DNA from: Bacillota bacterium
GTDB lineage: Bacteria; Bacillota; Clostridia; Peptostreptococcales; Anaerovoracaceae
Direction of reading: 5' to 3'
Assembly (NCBI GenBank): GCA_023415235.1
Contig: JAEZLP010000012.1
Span: 1-64,000 of the forward strand
DNA length: 64,000 nt
The translations under genes and the position numbers were made by a program. Positions 24,367-33,343 of this stretch are shown here, one piece after another. The notes beneath the pieces are model-generated. The model did not search any database, had not been told where the DNA came from, and saw nothing but the letters and a program-made list of their open reading frames with translations. Positions within the stretch are counted from its first letter, which is position 1, and each line of letters starts with the position of its first letter.

Positions 24367-25473
24367 GTGTTTATGGAGATTACAAAGCCGAACCTGTCCT
24401 TTGATTTATGGAGAGAAAAGATAATCCGAGTCTTCTACATCATTGTCGTCTTGATCTTTGCTGTAGAAGTCGTGGTTTTTATTGCTTTCCAAAGCTTTGG
24501 TCTTCTCGGCAAGCTTACGGGCGTTCAGTACATTCTGCGCTATATTGTAATTCCGGCTGCAATCAACCTGATCCTGGTTACCGTTTGCCGAAGAGTTAAT
24601 AATATGAGTATCAAGACGTCAATAAAAAACTATGCGGTACTCGTTACATTATCCCTAATCGCCTCAGTCATCGCCTATGTTCATTACGATGTGGGAGGAA
24701 TTCTTGCCACCTTCGCTTTTCCTGTTTTTCTGACGATCTTGTTCGGTCAGAAGAAATTCACGGGAACGATCACGATTTTTAACGGGGTCCTGCTTACCTT
24801 GGCAACAATTCGGGCGGCTACTTTCAGCGACTCCCTCGATTTTTATCTGAATTCGGCCGTATCCTATACCATTTTGATTTCGGCCTATCTGGTCAGCACA
24901 GTGCTGATTGAGTATAACAAGGCAAACAACGAATATATTTATTCAAGCTATAAAATCCAGCTTTCTCTGAATGAACTGGCCAAGAACGATTCTCTCACCG
25001 GACTTTACAACCAGAAAACCTTCCAGACTCTGCTCAAAGCAGCCATGGAGAAGGCAAAAGCCTCGAAATCTCCCATGTCGCTGGCGATCATCGATCTGGA
25101 TGATTTTAAGGAAATCAATGATAATTTCGGACATCTGGAGGGTGACCAGGTGCTGCTTCAGTTTACCAATCTCATCAAACAGCAGTGCAGCGACGGTGAA
25201 GCATATATTTCCCGCTACGGCGGTGATGAATTTGCGGTGATCTTTCCCAAGGCGTCAAAAGAGCTTGCCTATCTGCGGCTGGAATCCTTGCGCCAGCGCT
25301 GCAGACAAGTGCCCAGGGATAAGGTTCGGTCCGGCGAAATCAGTTTCAGCGCGGGGATTGCCCATTACCTCGAGGGGGATATGAACGAGACGCTCCTGTT
25401 CCATCAGGCGGATTCCGCGCTATATCAGGCTAAGGAAAACGGAAAGGGCCAGATCGTAGTCTATCCGAATTAA
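24367..25473 (+). CDS. Membrane diguanylate cyclase (GGDEF protein)
   Basis: About 368 residues. GTG at 24367 is 7 bases after GGGAGG; ATG at 24373 is also possible. Five to six N-terminal membrane segments (residues ~20-190) of the MASE type, then a GGDEF domain: NDSLTGLYNQKTF, IIDLDDFKEINDNFGHLEGD and SRYGGDEFAVIF with an intact GGDEF signature. The inhibitory RxxD site is not present upstream (QCSD). Expected to make c-di-GMP in response to a signal sensed in the membrane. Confidence 0.93.
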   Translation: MFMEITKPNLSFDLWREKIIRVFYIIVVLIFAVEVVVFIAFQSFGLLGKLTGVQYILRYIVIPAAINLILVTVCRRVNNMSIKTSIKNYAVLVTLSLIASVIAYVHYDVGGILATFAFPVFLTILFGQKKFTGTITIFNGVLLTLATIRAATFSDSLDFYLNSAVSYTILISAYLVSTVLIEYNKANNEYIYSSYKIQLSLNELAKNDSLTGLYNQKTFQTLLKAAMEKAKASKSPMSLAIIDLDDFKEINDNFGHLEGDQVLLQFTNLIKQQCSDGEAYISRYGGDEFAVIFPKASKELAYLRLESLRQRCRQVPRDKVRSGEISFSAGIAHYLEGDMNETLLFHQADSALYQAKENGKGQIVVYPN

Positions 25474-25511
25474 GGACATGTTTGTATCGAATGATTCCTT
25501 TCTACTGCATA

Positions 25512-25548
25512 GAAAAAAGCTTCTGCCGGTGGCAGAAGCTTCATTTTT
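25512..25548. terminator. Bidirectional terminator
   Basis: AAGCTTCTGCC-GGT-GGCAGAAGCTT with A/T runs on both sides, between the converging GGDEF and thrC genes. Confidence 0.9.
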
Positions 25549-27022
25549 ATTTCAATGCATTTCTCACTGCGGCCTTCATCTCTTCGGTATTCAGCACTTC
25601 CTTATGCCGTATTTCCTTCGTTTCCAGGCCGTGCAATCCGGCGGGGATTCTCACACCGGTTTTCTCATGGAGTGCGCGTACGTTTGCAAATCCGTCTTTT
25701 TCGATCTGCAGTCCGATTGATGCGGCTACGCTGTCCGCAAATTTATAGGCGCTTGCCGTGGAAGCAATGACTGTCGTGGTCCGGTCTCCGGTTTCCTTCC
25801 TGTAATCCTCATAGACCTTGCAGGCTACCGCCGTATGGGTGTCTACAAGATACCCGTTCTCTGCGTACATTCTGCCAATAGCCGAATTGGTCTCCTCTAC
25901 AGTGGCAAAGCCCGCCCAGAAATCACCGAGGCCATTTCGGATTGTTTCGTTGACCTGATACTTCTTATTCTTTTCCAGACTCTCCATTAAAGCAGAGATT
26001 ACGGCGCCGTCATTGCCGCTCAGGTGGTACAGAAGCCGCTCCAGGTTGCTGGAAATCAGAATGTCCATACTGGGGGAGTTTGTGAGGTAGAATTTCCGCT
26101 CCACGTCATAGATTCCGGTTTTGATGAAATCGGTCAGAACCTTGTTTTCATTGGAGGCGCAGATCAGCTTATTCACCGGGATACCCATCTGTTTTGCATA
26201 GTACGCAGCCAGTATATTCCCGAAATTCCCCGTAGGAACGACGATATTAATCGGATCGCCGGCCTTTATCGCGCCCTCCTCCATCAGCTTAGCATAGGAA
26301 TAGACATAGTATGCAACCTGCGGAACCAGTCTGCCGATGTTGATGGAATTTGCAGAGGAAAGCTTATATCCCATGCCGGAAAGCTCATTGGCAAAATTCG
26401 CATCGTTGAAGATCCTTTTGACACCTGTCTGGGCATCGTCGAAATTTCCGCGAATCGCATAGACATGGGTGTTTTTCCCTTCCTGGGTGGTCATCTGTCT
26501 TTCCTGAATCTGGCTGACGCCCTCATTGGGATAGAAAACGATGATTTCAGTGTTCGGCACATCGGCAAAACCCTCCAGAGCCGCCTTGCCGGTATCCCCG
26601 GAGGTAGCCGTGAGGACTACAATCTTTTTGTCTTCCTTCTCCTTCTTCATTGCTGTCGTCATCAGGTATGGCAGAATGGACAGCGCCATATCCTTAAAGG
26701 CTGCGGTTTTCCCGTGATAGAGCTCAAGAAAATATGCGTCTCCGGCTTTTACCAGCGGCACAACTTCGGTGGCTTCGAATTTTGTATCATAGGCTCCCTC
26801 GATGCATGCCTTCAGCTCGTCTTCCGTGTAATCGGAAAAAAAGCTCTTTATGACCGCAAAGGCGATCTCCTTGTAGGTCTTTCCTTTCATTTCCTCCAAC
26901 GTAGAAGGCAGCGCCGGTATGCTTTCCGGAACGAAAAGCCCCTTGTCGGCGGCGATCCCCTGGATCACTGCCTGGGCTGAATTTTTTGCGTCTTTGCTTC
27001 CCCTGGTACTGATATATTTCAT
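25547..27022 (-). CDS. thrC: Threonine synthase
   Basis: A protein of 491 residues, normal for the long (class II type) threonine synthase. Begins MKYISTRGSKDAKNSAQAVI; PLP lysine in KTAAFKDM (about residue 110); phosphate-binding TATSGDTGKAALEGF; PTGNFGNILAAYYAK downstream. Converts O-phosphohomoserine to threonine. The ATG at 27022 is preferred (AGGA 9 bases upstream); a GTG directly before it is possible. Single gene here, without other thr genes. Confidence 0.97.
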   Translation of the reverse strand: MKYISTRGSKDAKNSAQAVIQGIAADKGLFVPESIPALPSTLEEMKGKTYKEIAFAVIKSFFSDYTEDELKACIEGAYDTKFEATEVVPLVKAGDAYFLELYHGKTAAFKDMALSILPYLMTTAMKKEKEDKKIVVLTATSGDTGKAALEGFADVPNTEIIVFYPNEGVSQIQERQMTTQEGKNTHVYAIRGNFDDAQTGVKRIFNDANFANELSGMGYKLSSANSINIGRLVPQVAYYVYSYAKLMEEGAIKAGDPINIVVPTGNFGNILAAYYAKQMGIPVNKLICASNENKVLTDFIKTGIYDVERKFYLTNSPSMDILISSNLERLLYHLSGNDGAVISALMESLEKNKKYQVNETIRNGLGDFWAGFATVEETNSAIGRMYAENGYLVDTHTAVACKVYEDYRKETGDRTTTVIASTASAYKFADSVAASIGLQIEKDGFANVRALHEKTGVRIPAGLHGLETKEIRHKEVLNTEEMKAAVRNALK

Positions 27023-27225
27023 CACTCATCGTCCTTTCCGAGTATTTATTGGTTTATTTAATTCCGGGCGGCAGCTTCCGTCCGTCATTCTGTAATTAAT
27101 AATAAATTCTATCAAAAAATATATAATAGTACAAGGCAAAGCGGTAAAAAGAACGTCTGCGCTGTGCTACTATTGAAAAAACTATTGCATTTTACGGCGT
27201 TTTGCAGTATCATTAATTACTGTGA

Positions 27226-27300
27226 GACCCGTTGGTCAAGTGGTCAAGACGTCGCCCTCTCACGGCGGAGTCAGGGGTTCGACTCCCCTACGGGTTACCA
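27226..27300 (+). tRNA. tRNA-Glu(CTC)
   Basis: Acceptor GACCCGT pairs with ACGGGTT (first pair G-U), anticodon loop CCTCTCA gives CTC, T-arm GGGGTTCGACTCCCC, encoded CCA at 27298-27300. A terminator follows at 27306. Confidence 0.95.
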
Positions 27301-27305
27301 AACAC

Positions 27306-27334
27306 AAAAAGGACATCCATGCGATGTCCTTTTT
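27306..27334 (+). terminator. Terminator after tRNA-Glu
   Basis: AAAAAGGACATC-CATGC-GATGTCCTTTTT. Confidence 0.9.
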
Positions 27335-27351
27335 GCGTTTTTGTTTACATA

Positions 27352-27496
27352 GATGGGGAGTCGAACCCGAACGGGCGCGAACGTCGGGAGAAAGTCCGGC
27401 GGACTTTTGAGCAGTGAGCGGTCCAAGCCCGCTCTCTGAGCGGGCGTAGGACGGCAGATGCGACCAGCAGGAGCAGATGCGAACTCCCCTACGGGT
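27352..27496. repeat. Non-coding segment bounded by inverted tRNA-Glu T-arm fragments
   Basis: GGGGAGTCGAACCC at 27355 is the T-arm of the neighbouring tRNA in inverse orientation, and ACTCCCCTACGGGT at 27483-27496 is identical to 27282-27295 of the tRNA. The inside is GC-rich with hairpins (GTCCGGCGGAC; AGCCCGCTCTCTGAGCGGGC). Could be a small inserted repeat unit; no gene seen. Confidence 0.45.
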
Positions 27497-27527
27497 CAGA
27501 AAGCTCACTTTGATTCGTTCCAGCAAG

Positions 27528-27620
27528 CTACTTAAAGAAGTCCTTCATTTCTTCTATGGTCACATCGTATCCGGCTTCCTTTGCAAAAGTGATGAGCTTT
27601 GCTTCCGTCGCCTCTTTCAA
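27528..27620 (-). pseudogene. Truncated second Nif11-type leader
   Basis: On the minus strand this encodes EATEAKLITFAKEAGYDVTI and continues EEMKDFFK to a TAG at 27528, nearly identical to residues 39-64 of the RiPP precursor gene just upstream. It has no start codon in this frame (a TAG precedes it) and no core. A remnant of a tandem duplication. Confidence 0.8.
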
Positions 27621-27629
27621 ATTCTATCA

Positions 27630-28007
27630 TTAAATCGGCGCACCCATCATGATGTTCCCCATTTCATCACAGGAAAGATCTTGCTGTGCACCTTCAATCG
27701 ACGCCATGGCACAGGCGATTCCAATAGACAAGACGGACAACATAATAAAACTGTCTGTTTTTCCTCCTGCCACCAGATCCAGTTCGCCATTGGAGAGTTC
27801 TTTGTTGTTTTCCGCAAGGCTCCGGAAGAACTCCTGCATTTCTTCTATGGTTACATCGTATCCGGCTTCCTTTGCAAAGGTGATTAACTTTGCTTCCGTC
27901 GCCTCTTTGCCGGCTTTTTCGCCATCCTGTATAATGGCGTAAAATTTCTCGTAAAGAGCTTTGTCCTTTGACACTTTCTCATAAAGTTCCTGCATCATAG
28001 CTATCAT
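27630..28007 (-). CDS. Nif11-type RiPP precursor peptide
   Basis: A product of 125 residues from the ATG at 28007 (AAAGGAG upstream). Residues 1-~80 are a Nif11-like leader (LYEKVSKDKALYEKFYAIIQ; EEMQEFFRSLAENN) ending in the double-glycine site ELSNGELDLVAGG. The 43-residue core is hydrophobic (FIMLSVLSIGIACAMAS) with only two cysteines. Such precursors are cut after GG by a peptidase-transporter and usually modified; no maturase or transporter gene is in the window, so it is an orphan. Function of the product unknown. Confidence 0.85.
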   Translation of the reverse strand: MIAMMQELYEKVSKDKALYEKFYAIIQDGEKAGKEATEAKLITFAKEAGYDVTIEEMQEFFRSLAENNKELSNGELDLVAGGKTDSFIMLSVLSIGIACAMASIEGAQQDLSCDEMGNIMMGAPI

Positions 28008-28263
28008 TGTTTCTCCTTTCATGTTTACATTTTTTCCCTTTTCATTCACTATATCATATTTTTATATACGAGGTAACATAATCTTTATTACAGCTATTGT
28101 AAAAATATCAGGCAGTATTAGCGCCCGGTATTTTGTGTTGAATCAAATTTGGACACAGTATATAATGTTTAAGGTAATTATCTCTTGGGCAGAAGTATGG
28201 AAAGAGGAATTACCATGATTTTTTAGACTGTAATGCAATACCTGATACGGAGGATAAAATAAT

Positions 28264-29919
28264 ATGGATTACAACAAATTGGCGGAGCTGCTTTTTCCGC
28301 ACATTACAAAGGATCCCTCAGACTACGAGAGGATCTATCCGGAAAGAAAGCTGCCTCCCGGTGCGAAGGTGACCAGGCTGGGTCCGAGTCCCACGGGGTT
28401 CATTCATCTTGGCAACCTTTACGGCGCCTTTGTGGATGAACGGCTGGCCCATCAAAGCGGCGGCATCTTCTACCTCAGAATCGAGGACACTGATGACAAA
28501 CGGCAGGTGGAAGGGGCCGTGGAGGCGATCATCTCGTCTCTGGAATTCTTTGGCGTTACCTTTGACGAGGGAGCATCCATGGAAGGAGACCGAGGAAATT
28601 ACGGGCCGTATTATCAGAGTCAGCGGGCGGAAATCTACCAGACCTACGTGAAACAGCTGGTTCAGCGCGGACAGGCCTACCCCTGCTTCTGCACGGAGGA
28701 GGAGTTGAACGCCATTCGCGAAGAGCAGGAGCGCTTGAAGGAAAATCCCGGCTATTACGGCAAATGGGCCAAGCATAGAGACCTTACCATGGAGGAAATC
28801 GAAAGCCGCATGGAACAAGGGCAGAGTTTCGTCGTGCGTCTGCGGTCCAAGGGCACCCATGACTGCGCAGAGGAGGACATCCGGATGATCTCCGTCGGAG
28901 ATGGGATCCGGGGTACGCTGACGATGCCGGAAAACGATCAGGACGTGGTGCTTCTGAAGGCAAACGGTATTCCTACCTATCATTTTGCCCACGTGGTGGA
29001 CGATCATCTGATGAGAACGACTCATGTGGTGAGAGGAGCCGAGTGGCTGCCCTCCCTGCCGATTCACGTGGAGCTTTTCCAGACGATGGGCTGGCCGCTG
29101 CCGGTATACTGCCATACGGCGCAGCTCATGAAAATGGAAGACGGGAACAAGAGAAAGCTTTCCAAGAGAAAGGATCCGGAGCTTTCCCTGGATTATTACC
29201 GCAGTGAAGGATACCATCCAAAGGCGGTCAGGGAATATCTCCTTACCATTTTGAACTCCAATTACGAGGAATGGCGCATCGAAAATCCGGATGCCCCGCA
29301 GGACGCTTTTGAATTTACCGTAGAAAAGATGAGCAACTCCGGGACCTTGTTTGATCTGGACAAGCTCAACGATATCAGCAAGGATGTGCTGGTGAAGCTG
29401 CCGGCAAGTGAGCTTTGCAGCTTCCTGATCGACTGGGCGAAAACCTACCGGCCGGAGCTTGTGAGCCTGTTCGAGGGACGGGAGGATTACCTGATGCGAA
29501 TTCTGGATCTCGGGCGGACAGGGGACAAGCCGAGAAAGGATTTCATCTTTGCAAGACAGATGTTTGAATTCATCAGCTATTTCTATGACGACTATTTCAA
29601 GATCGAGGATGCCTGGCCGGAAAACGTCAGCGAGGAGGATGTGAAAATCATCCTGCAGGCATATCTGGCTTCCTATGACCACGGCGACGATCAGACCCAG
29701 TGGTTTGACAAGATCCGCGAGATCGCAGCTGTCAACGGATATGCCGCAAAACCGAAGGACTACAAAAAGAACCCTGATTTATACAAGGGACATGTGGGAG
29801 ATGTAAGCACCGTAATCAGAATCGCGCTCATGGGACGCGCCATGTCGCCCGACATCTGGGAAATTCAGCAGATTCTGGGGGAGGAAAAAACAAAGGAAAG
29901 AATCAAAAAAGTTTTGTAA
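28264..29919 (+). CDS. gltX: Glutamyl-tRNA synthetase
   Basis: A protein of 551 residues. HIGH-type motif in LGPSPTGFIHLGNLYGAF (residues ~39-56); KMSKS-type KLSKR at 298-302; YPCFCTEEELNAI after the first half of the catalytic domain. GGAGG precedes the ATG at 28264. Charges tRNA-Glu; the tRNA-Glu gene is 1 kb upstream. Longer than the usual ~490 residues, with the extra length mainly in the C-terminal anticodon-binding part. Confidence 0.97.
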   Translation: MDYNKLAELLFPHITKDPSDYERIYPERKLPPGAKVTRLGPSPTGFIHLGNLYGAFVDERLAHQSGGIFYLRIEDTDDKRQVEGAVEAIISSLEFFGVTFDEGASMEGDRGNYGPYYQSQRAEIYQTYVKQLVQRGQAYPCFCTEEELNAIREEQERLKENPGYYGKWAKHRDLTMEEIESRMEQGQSFVVRLRSKGTHDCAEEDIRMISVGDGIRGTLTMPENDQDVVLLKANGIPTYHFAHVVDDHLMRTTHVVRGAEWLPSLPIHVELFQTMGWPLPVYCHTAQLMKMEDGNKRKLSKRKDPELSLDYYRSEGYHPKAVREYLLTILNSNYEEWRIENPDAPQDAFEFTVEKMSNSGTLFDLDKLNDISKDVLVKLPASELCSFLIDWAKTYRPELVSLFEGREDYLMRILDLGRTGDKPRKDFIFARQMFEFISYFYDDYFKIEDAWPENVSEEDVKIILQAYLASYDHGDDQTQWFDKIREIAAVNGYAAKPKDYKKNPDLYKGHVGDVSTVIRIALMGRAMSPDIWEIQQILGEEKTKERIKKVL

Positions 29920-29988
29920 CACATTCAACCGCCTCTTCATAAATTATACTACAACATCAATATTTTTATAGAAGCAGGTGATTAAAAA

Positions 29989-30096
29989 ATGTCAGAAGGA
30001 TGTGGACTCCTTGGCGGAGAAAGGGATATTGATACCAGCTTACTGTTCTTCTTCTTGTTACTGGTAATCATATTCTGCAACTGTCGCTTTGTCTAA
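29989..30096 (+). CDS. Small hydrophobic membrane peptide, 35 residues
   Basis: AGGTGA precedes ATG 29989. The product starts MSEGCGLLGGERDIDTS and continues with a hydrophobic helix FFFLLLVIIFCNCRFV at the C-terminus. Three cysteines. Similar small YjcZ-like membrane peptides occur in spore formers, but no specific family is recognised. Confidence 0.55.
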   Translation: MSEGCGLLGGERDIDTSLLFFFLLLVIIFCNCRFV

Positions 30097-30111
30097 CTTT
30101 TACACAAGATA

Positions 30112-30136
30112 GAAAAGCGCCTGCGGGCAGCTTTTC
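30112..30136. terminator. Hairpin after the small peptide gene
   Basis: GAAAAGC and GCTTTTC pair around an 11-base loop. Confidence 0.5.
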
Positions 30137-30147
30137 AAACCGATGAC

Positions 30148-30172
30148 AAACCCGACGCTGGCCGTCGGGTTT
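30148..30172. terminator. Terminator
   Basis: AAACCCGACG and CGTCGGGTTT pair; first of three hairpins in a row (also 30204-30238 AAGGATTCCTTG/CAAGGAATCCT). Confidence 0.7.
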
Positions 30173-30253
30173 ATTATGCGCAAAAGAGTTCTTACATAAG
30201 GTGAAAGGATTCCTTGGCATAAGGTGTCAAGGAATCCTGATCATAAGATGTAA

Positions 30254-30282
30254 ATGCCCGGCGCTGGCCGGGCATCTTTTTT
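30254..30282. terminator. Terminator, aminotransferase side
   Basis: ATGCCCGGC-GCTG-GCCGGGCAT followed by a T-run on the plus strand. Confidence 0.8.
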
Positions 30283-30286
30283 ATTG

Positions 30287-31474
30287 TTATTCCGCAAGAT
30301 ATTCTCTCGTAAGCCGTCCCAGAATGGTCATCCCTTTGTCGATGTCTTCCAGGGACATATTGGAGAAGTTGAGCCGCAGCTCGTTGTTTTTGATTCCGCT
30401 TGGATAGAACGAACCGCCGGGAATAAAGGCCACCTTCTCAGCCAGAGCTCTGCGGAGCAGTTCTCTGGAATCCTTGTTTTCGGGAAGCTCAAGCCAGATA
30501 AAGAGTCCTCCCCCGGGAACCACGTAATGGGCTTCCTTCGGGAACTCCCGCTCGATCACTTCCATCATCCGATCCCTGCGCTGCTTGTACAGACCCGTGA
30601 TCCAGCGGATATGCGCGTCCAGATCGTTATGGGTGAGATAGTGGGCCATCTGCCTCTGTGCAATTGCCGAGGAGGACAGATCAGCGGCATTCTTCAGGAG
30701 CAGATAGCTTTCCATCAGATTGGCTCTTGCGCAAAGCCAGGCCACTCTCAGTCCGGGACAAAAGGTTTTGGAAAAAGTGCCTACATAAACGACCTGTCCT
30801 TTTTTATCATAATAGCTCAGGGGCTTTTCCAGCTTCTCCTCAAAGGAAAGCTCGGAATACGCAGCATCTTCTATGACGGGGATGTCATAGGAGGATATAA
30901 ACTTGATGAATTCCTTCCTGCGCTCCTGAGACCAGCTTCTCCCTGTGGGATTCTGAAAATCCGGAATGACGTAGATCAGCTTGACTCTGTCCCCATATTG
31001 TTTCAGCGCCTGCTTCAGCGAATCCATGACGAGCCCTTCTCTGTCGGTGGGAAGTGCCACCAGCTCCGCCTCGTAAGCTCTTAAAGCATTTACCGCGCCC
31101 AAATACGAGGGCGTTTCAAATAATACAACGTCGCCCTTGTTGATAAACAGCATACTGCTCATATCCAGCGCCTGCTGGGACCCGCTGGTGATCACCACCT
31201 CGTCAATTCCGTAATCCAGACCGAATTTGTCGCGCATCCTGCCGGCAATAATTTCCCGCAGCTTTCCGTATCCGCTGGTGGAGCAGTAGCTCAGGGCTTC
31301 CTTCCCCTCATGGTCCAGCACCTGGATAAAGGACTCCTTGATCTGTTCCACCGGATAGGTCTCCGGGGACGGGAAGCCTGCGGAAAAGGAGATCATATCC
31401 GCTGTTTCCGTCAGCTCCATGGCGTTCAATAGGGCTTTATCCTTCAGACACTCCATTCTGCTTGCAAATTTCAT
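30287..31474 (-). CDS. PLP-dependent aminotransferase, class I
   Basis: A protein of 395 residues. Fold type I aminotransferase: VVITSGSQQALDM, LIYVIPDFQNPTGRSW, VGTFSKTFCPGLRVAWL (PLP Lys within SKTF), LRLNFSN near the end. Resembles the 2-aminoadipate/aromatic subgroup without the GntR domain of MocR regulators. Substrate not determined. It lies 12 bases after the S-adenosylhomocysteinase gene, so the two are cotranscribed. Confidence 0.93.
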   Translation of the reverse strand: MKFASRMECLKDKALLNAMELTETADMISFSAGFPSPETYPVEQIKESFIQVLDHEGKEALSYCSTSGYGKLREIIAGRMRDKFGLDYGIDEVVITSGSQQALDMSSMLFINKGDVVLFETPSYLGAVNALRAYEAELVALPTDREGLVMDSLKQALKQYGDRVKLIYVIPDFQNPTGRSWSQERRKEFIKFISSYDIPVIEDAAYSELSFEEKLEKPLSYYDKKGQVVYVGTFSKTFCPGLRVAWLCARANLMESYLLLKNAADLSSSAIAQRQMAHYLTHNDLDAHIRWITGLYKQRRDRMMEVIEREFPKEAHYVVPGGGLFIWLELPENKDSRELLRRALAEKVAFIPGGSFYPSGIKNNELRLNFSNMSLEDIDKGMTILGRLTREYLAE

Positions 31475-31486
31475 TCATTTCACCTT

Positions 31487-32737
31487 CTATACATTCCAGC
31501 TGTTCAGGTATTTCTCCTGCTCCGGCGTAAGCTTGTCGATTTCAATTCCCCAGGCTTCCAGCTTTCTTCTCGCCACCAGATCGTCGATCTCGTCCGATAC
31601 GTCGATTACTTTATTTTCAAGCTTTCCGCGGTTGTTCAAAATATACAGCGCAGAGAGGCACTGTACCGCAAAGCTCATGTCCATGATCTCCGCCGGATGT
31701 CCGTCCGCCGCCGCAATATTGACAAGCCTTCCTTCTCCGATGACATTGACCCATTTCCCGTTGGTCAGCTTGTAGCCCATGACGTTCTTTCTGGTTTCCT
31801 TCTTTTCCACTGCAGCCTTTTCCAGCCCTGCCATATCCACTTCCACGTTGAAATGACCTGCGTTGGTCAGGATGGCTCTGTCCTTCATGGTCAGCATATG
31901 CTCCACAGTGATCACATGCTCACAGCCTGTAGCGGCCACAAAAATATCTCCGTGGGGCGCCGCCTGCTTCATGGTCATCACATCGTATCCATCCATTTTG
32001 GCTTCAATGGCCTTGACCGGATCGATTTCAGTTACGATAACCTTCGCTCCGAGGGATGAGGCTCTCATGGCAATTCCCTTGCTGCACCAGCCGTAGCCTG
32101 CGACGACAACGGTTTTGCCGGCAATGATCAAATTGGTATTTCTCATAATGCTGTCCCAAACCGACTGCCCTGTTCCATAGCGGTTGTCAAACAGGTGCTT
32201 GCACTGGGCGTCGTTGACGGCCACCATGGGGAACTTCAAAATTCCTTCCCGCTCCATGGCCTTCAGCCGGATGACTCCTGTGGTGGTTTCCTCACAGCCG
32301 CCCCAGGTCTCTTCGCCGAGCTCCGGTCTTGTACTGTGGATCAGTCCCACAAGGTCCCCACCGTCATCGATGATGATGTTGGGCTTATGTTCCAGACACA
32401 TTGCAATATGTCTGTTGTATTCCTCCTCGGTAGCCCCGTGACAGGCATAGACCTTCATGCCCGTCGCCGCCAGCGCCGCCGCGATATCATCCTGAGTTGA
32501 CAGAACGTTGCTTCCGGTAACCGCCATGTCCGCGCCGCCGGCTGCCAGCACCTCGCACAGGTAGGCAGTCTTGGCTTCCAGATGGACGGAAAGAGATATT
32601 TTCACACCCTTGAAAGGCTTTTCCTTTGCAAGCTGCGCTTCCAGTCCGTTTAAAATCGGCATATTGTTTTTGACCCAGTCGATCTTCTGTCTTCCCAAGG
32701 GAGCCAATCCTATGTCTCTGATTTCATTCTGTTTCAT
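31487..32737 (-). CDS. ahcY: Adenosylhomocysteinase
   Basis: A protein of 416 residues. SAHH family: SVHLEAKTAYLCEVL, VTGSNVLSTQDD, NAQCKHLFDNRYGTGQSVWD, the NAD-binding VVAGYGWCSKGIAMRA and ATGCEHVITVEHM. Splits S-adenosylhomocysteine to adenosine and homocysteine, clearing the product of methyltransferases. Shorter than the eukaryotic/proteobacterial type, as in Thermotoga and archaea. Followed by the aminotransferase gene. Confidence 0.97.
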   Translation of the reverse strand: MKQNEIRDIGLAPLGRQKIDWVKNNMPILNGLEAQLAKEKPFKGVKISLSVHLEAKTAYLCEVLAAGGADMAVTGSNVLSTQDDIAAALAATGMKVYACHGATEEEYNRHIAMCLEHKPNIIIDDGGDLVGLIHSTRPELGEETWGGCEETTTGVIRLKAMEREGILKFPMVAVNDAQCKHLFDNRYGTGQSVWDSIMRNTNLIIAGKTVVVAGYGWCSKGIAMRASSLGAKVIVTEIDPVKAIEAKMDGYDVMTMKQAAPHGDIFVAATGCEHVITVEHMLTMKDRAILTNAGHFNVEVDMAGLEKAAVEKKETRKNVMGYKLTNGKWVNVIGEGRLVNIAAADGHPAEIMDMSFAVQCLSALYILNNRGKLENKVIDVSDEIDDLVARRKLEAWGIEIDKLTPEQEKYLNSWNV

Positions 32738-32786
32738 TCTTCATCCTCCGTTGATTACGTTTCCCCGTTGCGCGGGTATTATTACT

Positions 32787-33338
32787 CTATTCAACCACAA
32801 TCTCAATCTGATGCTCGAATTCCCGGAGCCTTTTTCTTCTTTCTCTGTAGTCCGGCATGGTCTGTTCCACGATAGACCAAAATTTTGCGGAATGATTCAT
32901 CTGCTTCAGGTGGGCAAGCTCGTGGACCACCACATAGTCGACGACCTCCTCCGGCACAAACAGAAGCCGGTATGTAAAATTGATATCGCCCTTCCGGTTG
33001 CAGGAGCCCCATCTTGTTTTTGCGCTGTTGATCCTGATCTCTCCGTGGCGGAGCCCCATGATATCGGAGAAATATGCGCATTTCTCCCGAAGGTGTTCTT
33101 TCGCCTTCTTTTTGAATTGGACGGCTTCCTTTTGAGACAGTCGGACGGTTTTTTTCACTGCTTGTCTTTCAGACAATTTGTTCTGAGTGGCTTCGATCCA
33201 GGTTCTCTTTTTTTGAATAAAGCTTTCAATAAATTCAATGCTTGTCCTTTGGGGCGCTCTTACTTCGAGGCTGCCGTCGCGTTTTACATGGAGCGCCAGA
33301 GTCTTCCTGTTGGAACGGACTAATTCATATTCCAGCAT
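32787..33338 (-). CDS. YgjP-like M48 metallopeptidase
   Basis: A protein of 183 residues of the DUF45/WLM type: RWGSCNRKGDINFTYRLLF, VVHELAHLKQMNHSAKFW with HExxH zinc site and a second histidine. N-terminal strand-rich part, no signal peptide, cytosolic. Biological substrate unknown. It begins 5 bases after the GerMN gene ends. Confidence 0.92.
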   Translation of the reverse strand: MLEYELVRSNRKTLALHVKRDGSLEVRAPQRTSIEFIESFIQKKRTWIEATQNKLSERQAVKKTVRLSQKEAVQFKKKAKEHLREKCAYFSDIMGLRHGEIRINSAKTRWGSCNRKGDINFTYRLLFVPEEVVDYVVVHELAHLKQMNHSAKFWSIVEQTMPDYRERRKRLREFEHQIEIVVE

Positions 33339-33343
33339 GACGG

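Noticed and set aside
27477..27887. Long plus-strand frame opposite the Nif11 gene
   Set aside because: Mirror of the duplicated leader repeats; no ribosome site.
28318..29682. 454-codon antisense frame within gltX
   Set aside because: Shadow of a GC-rich conserved gene; product has no sense as a protein and no start signals.
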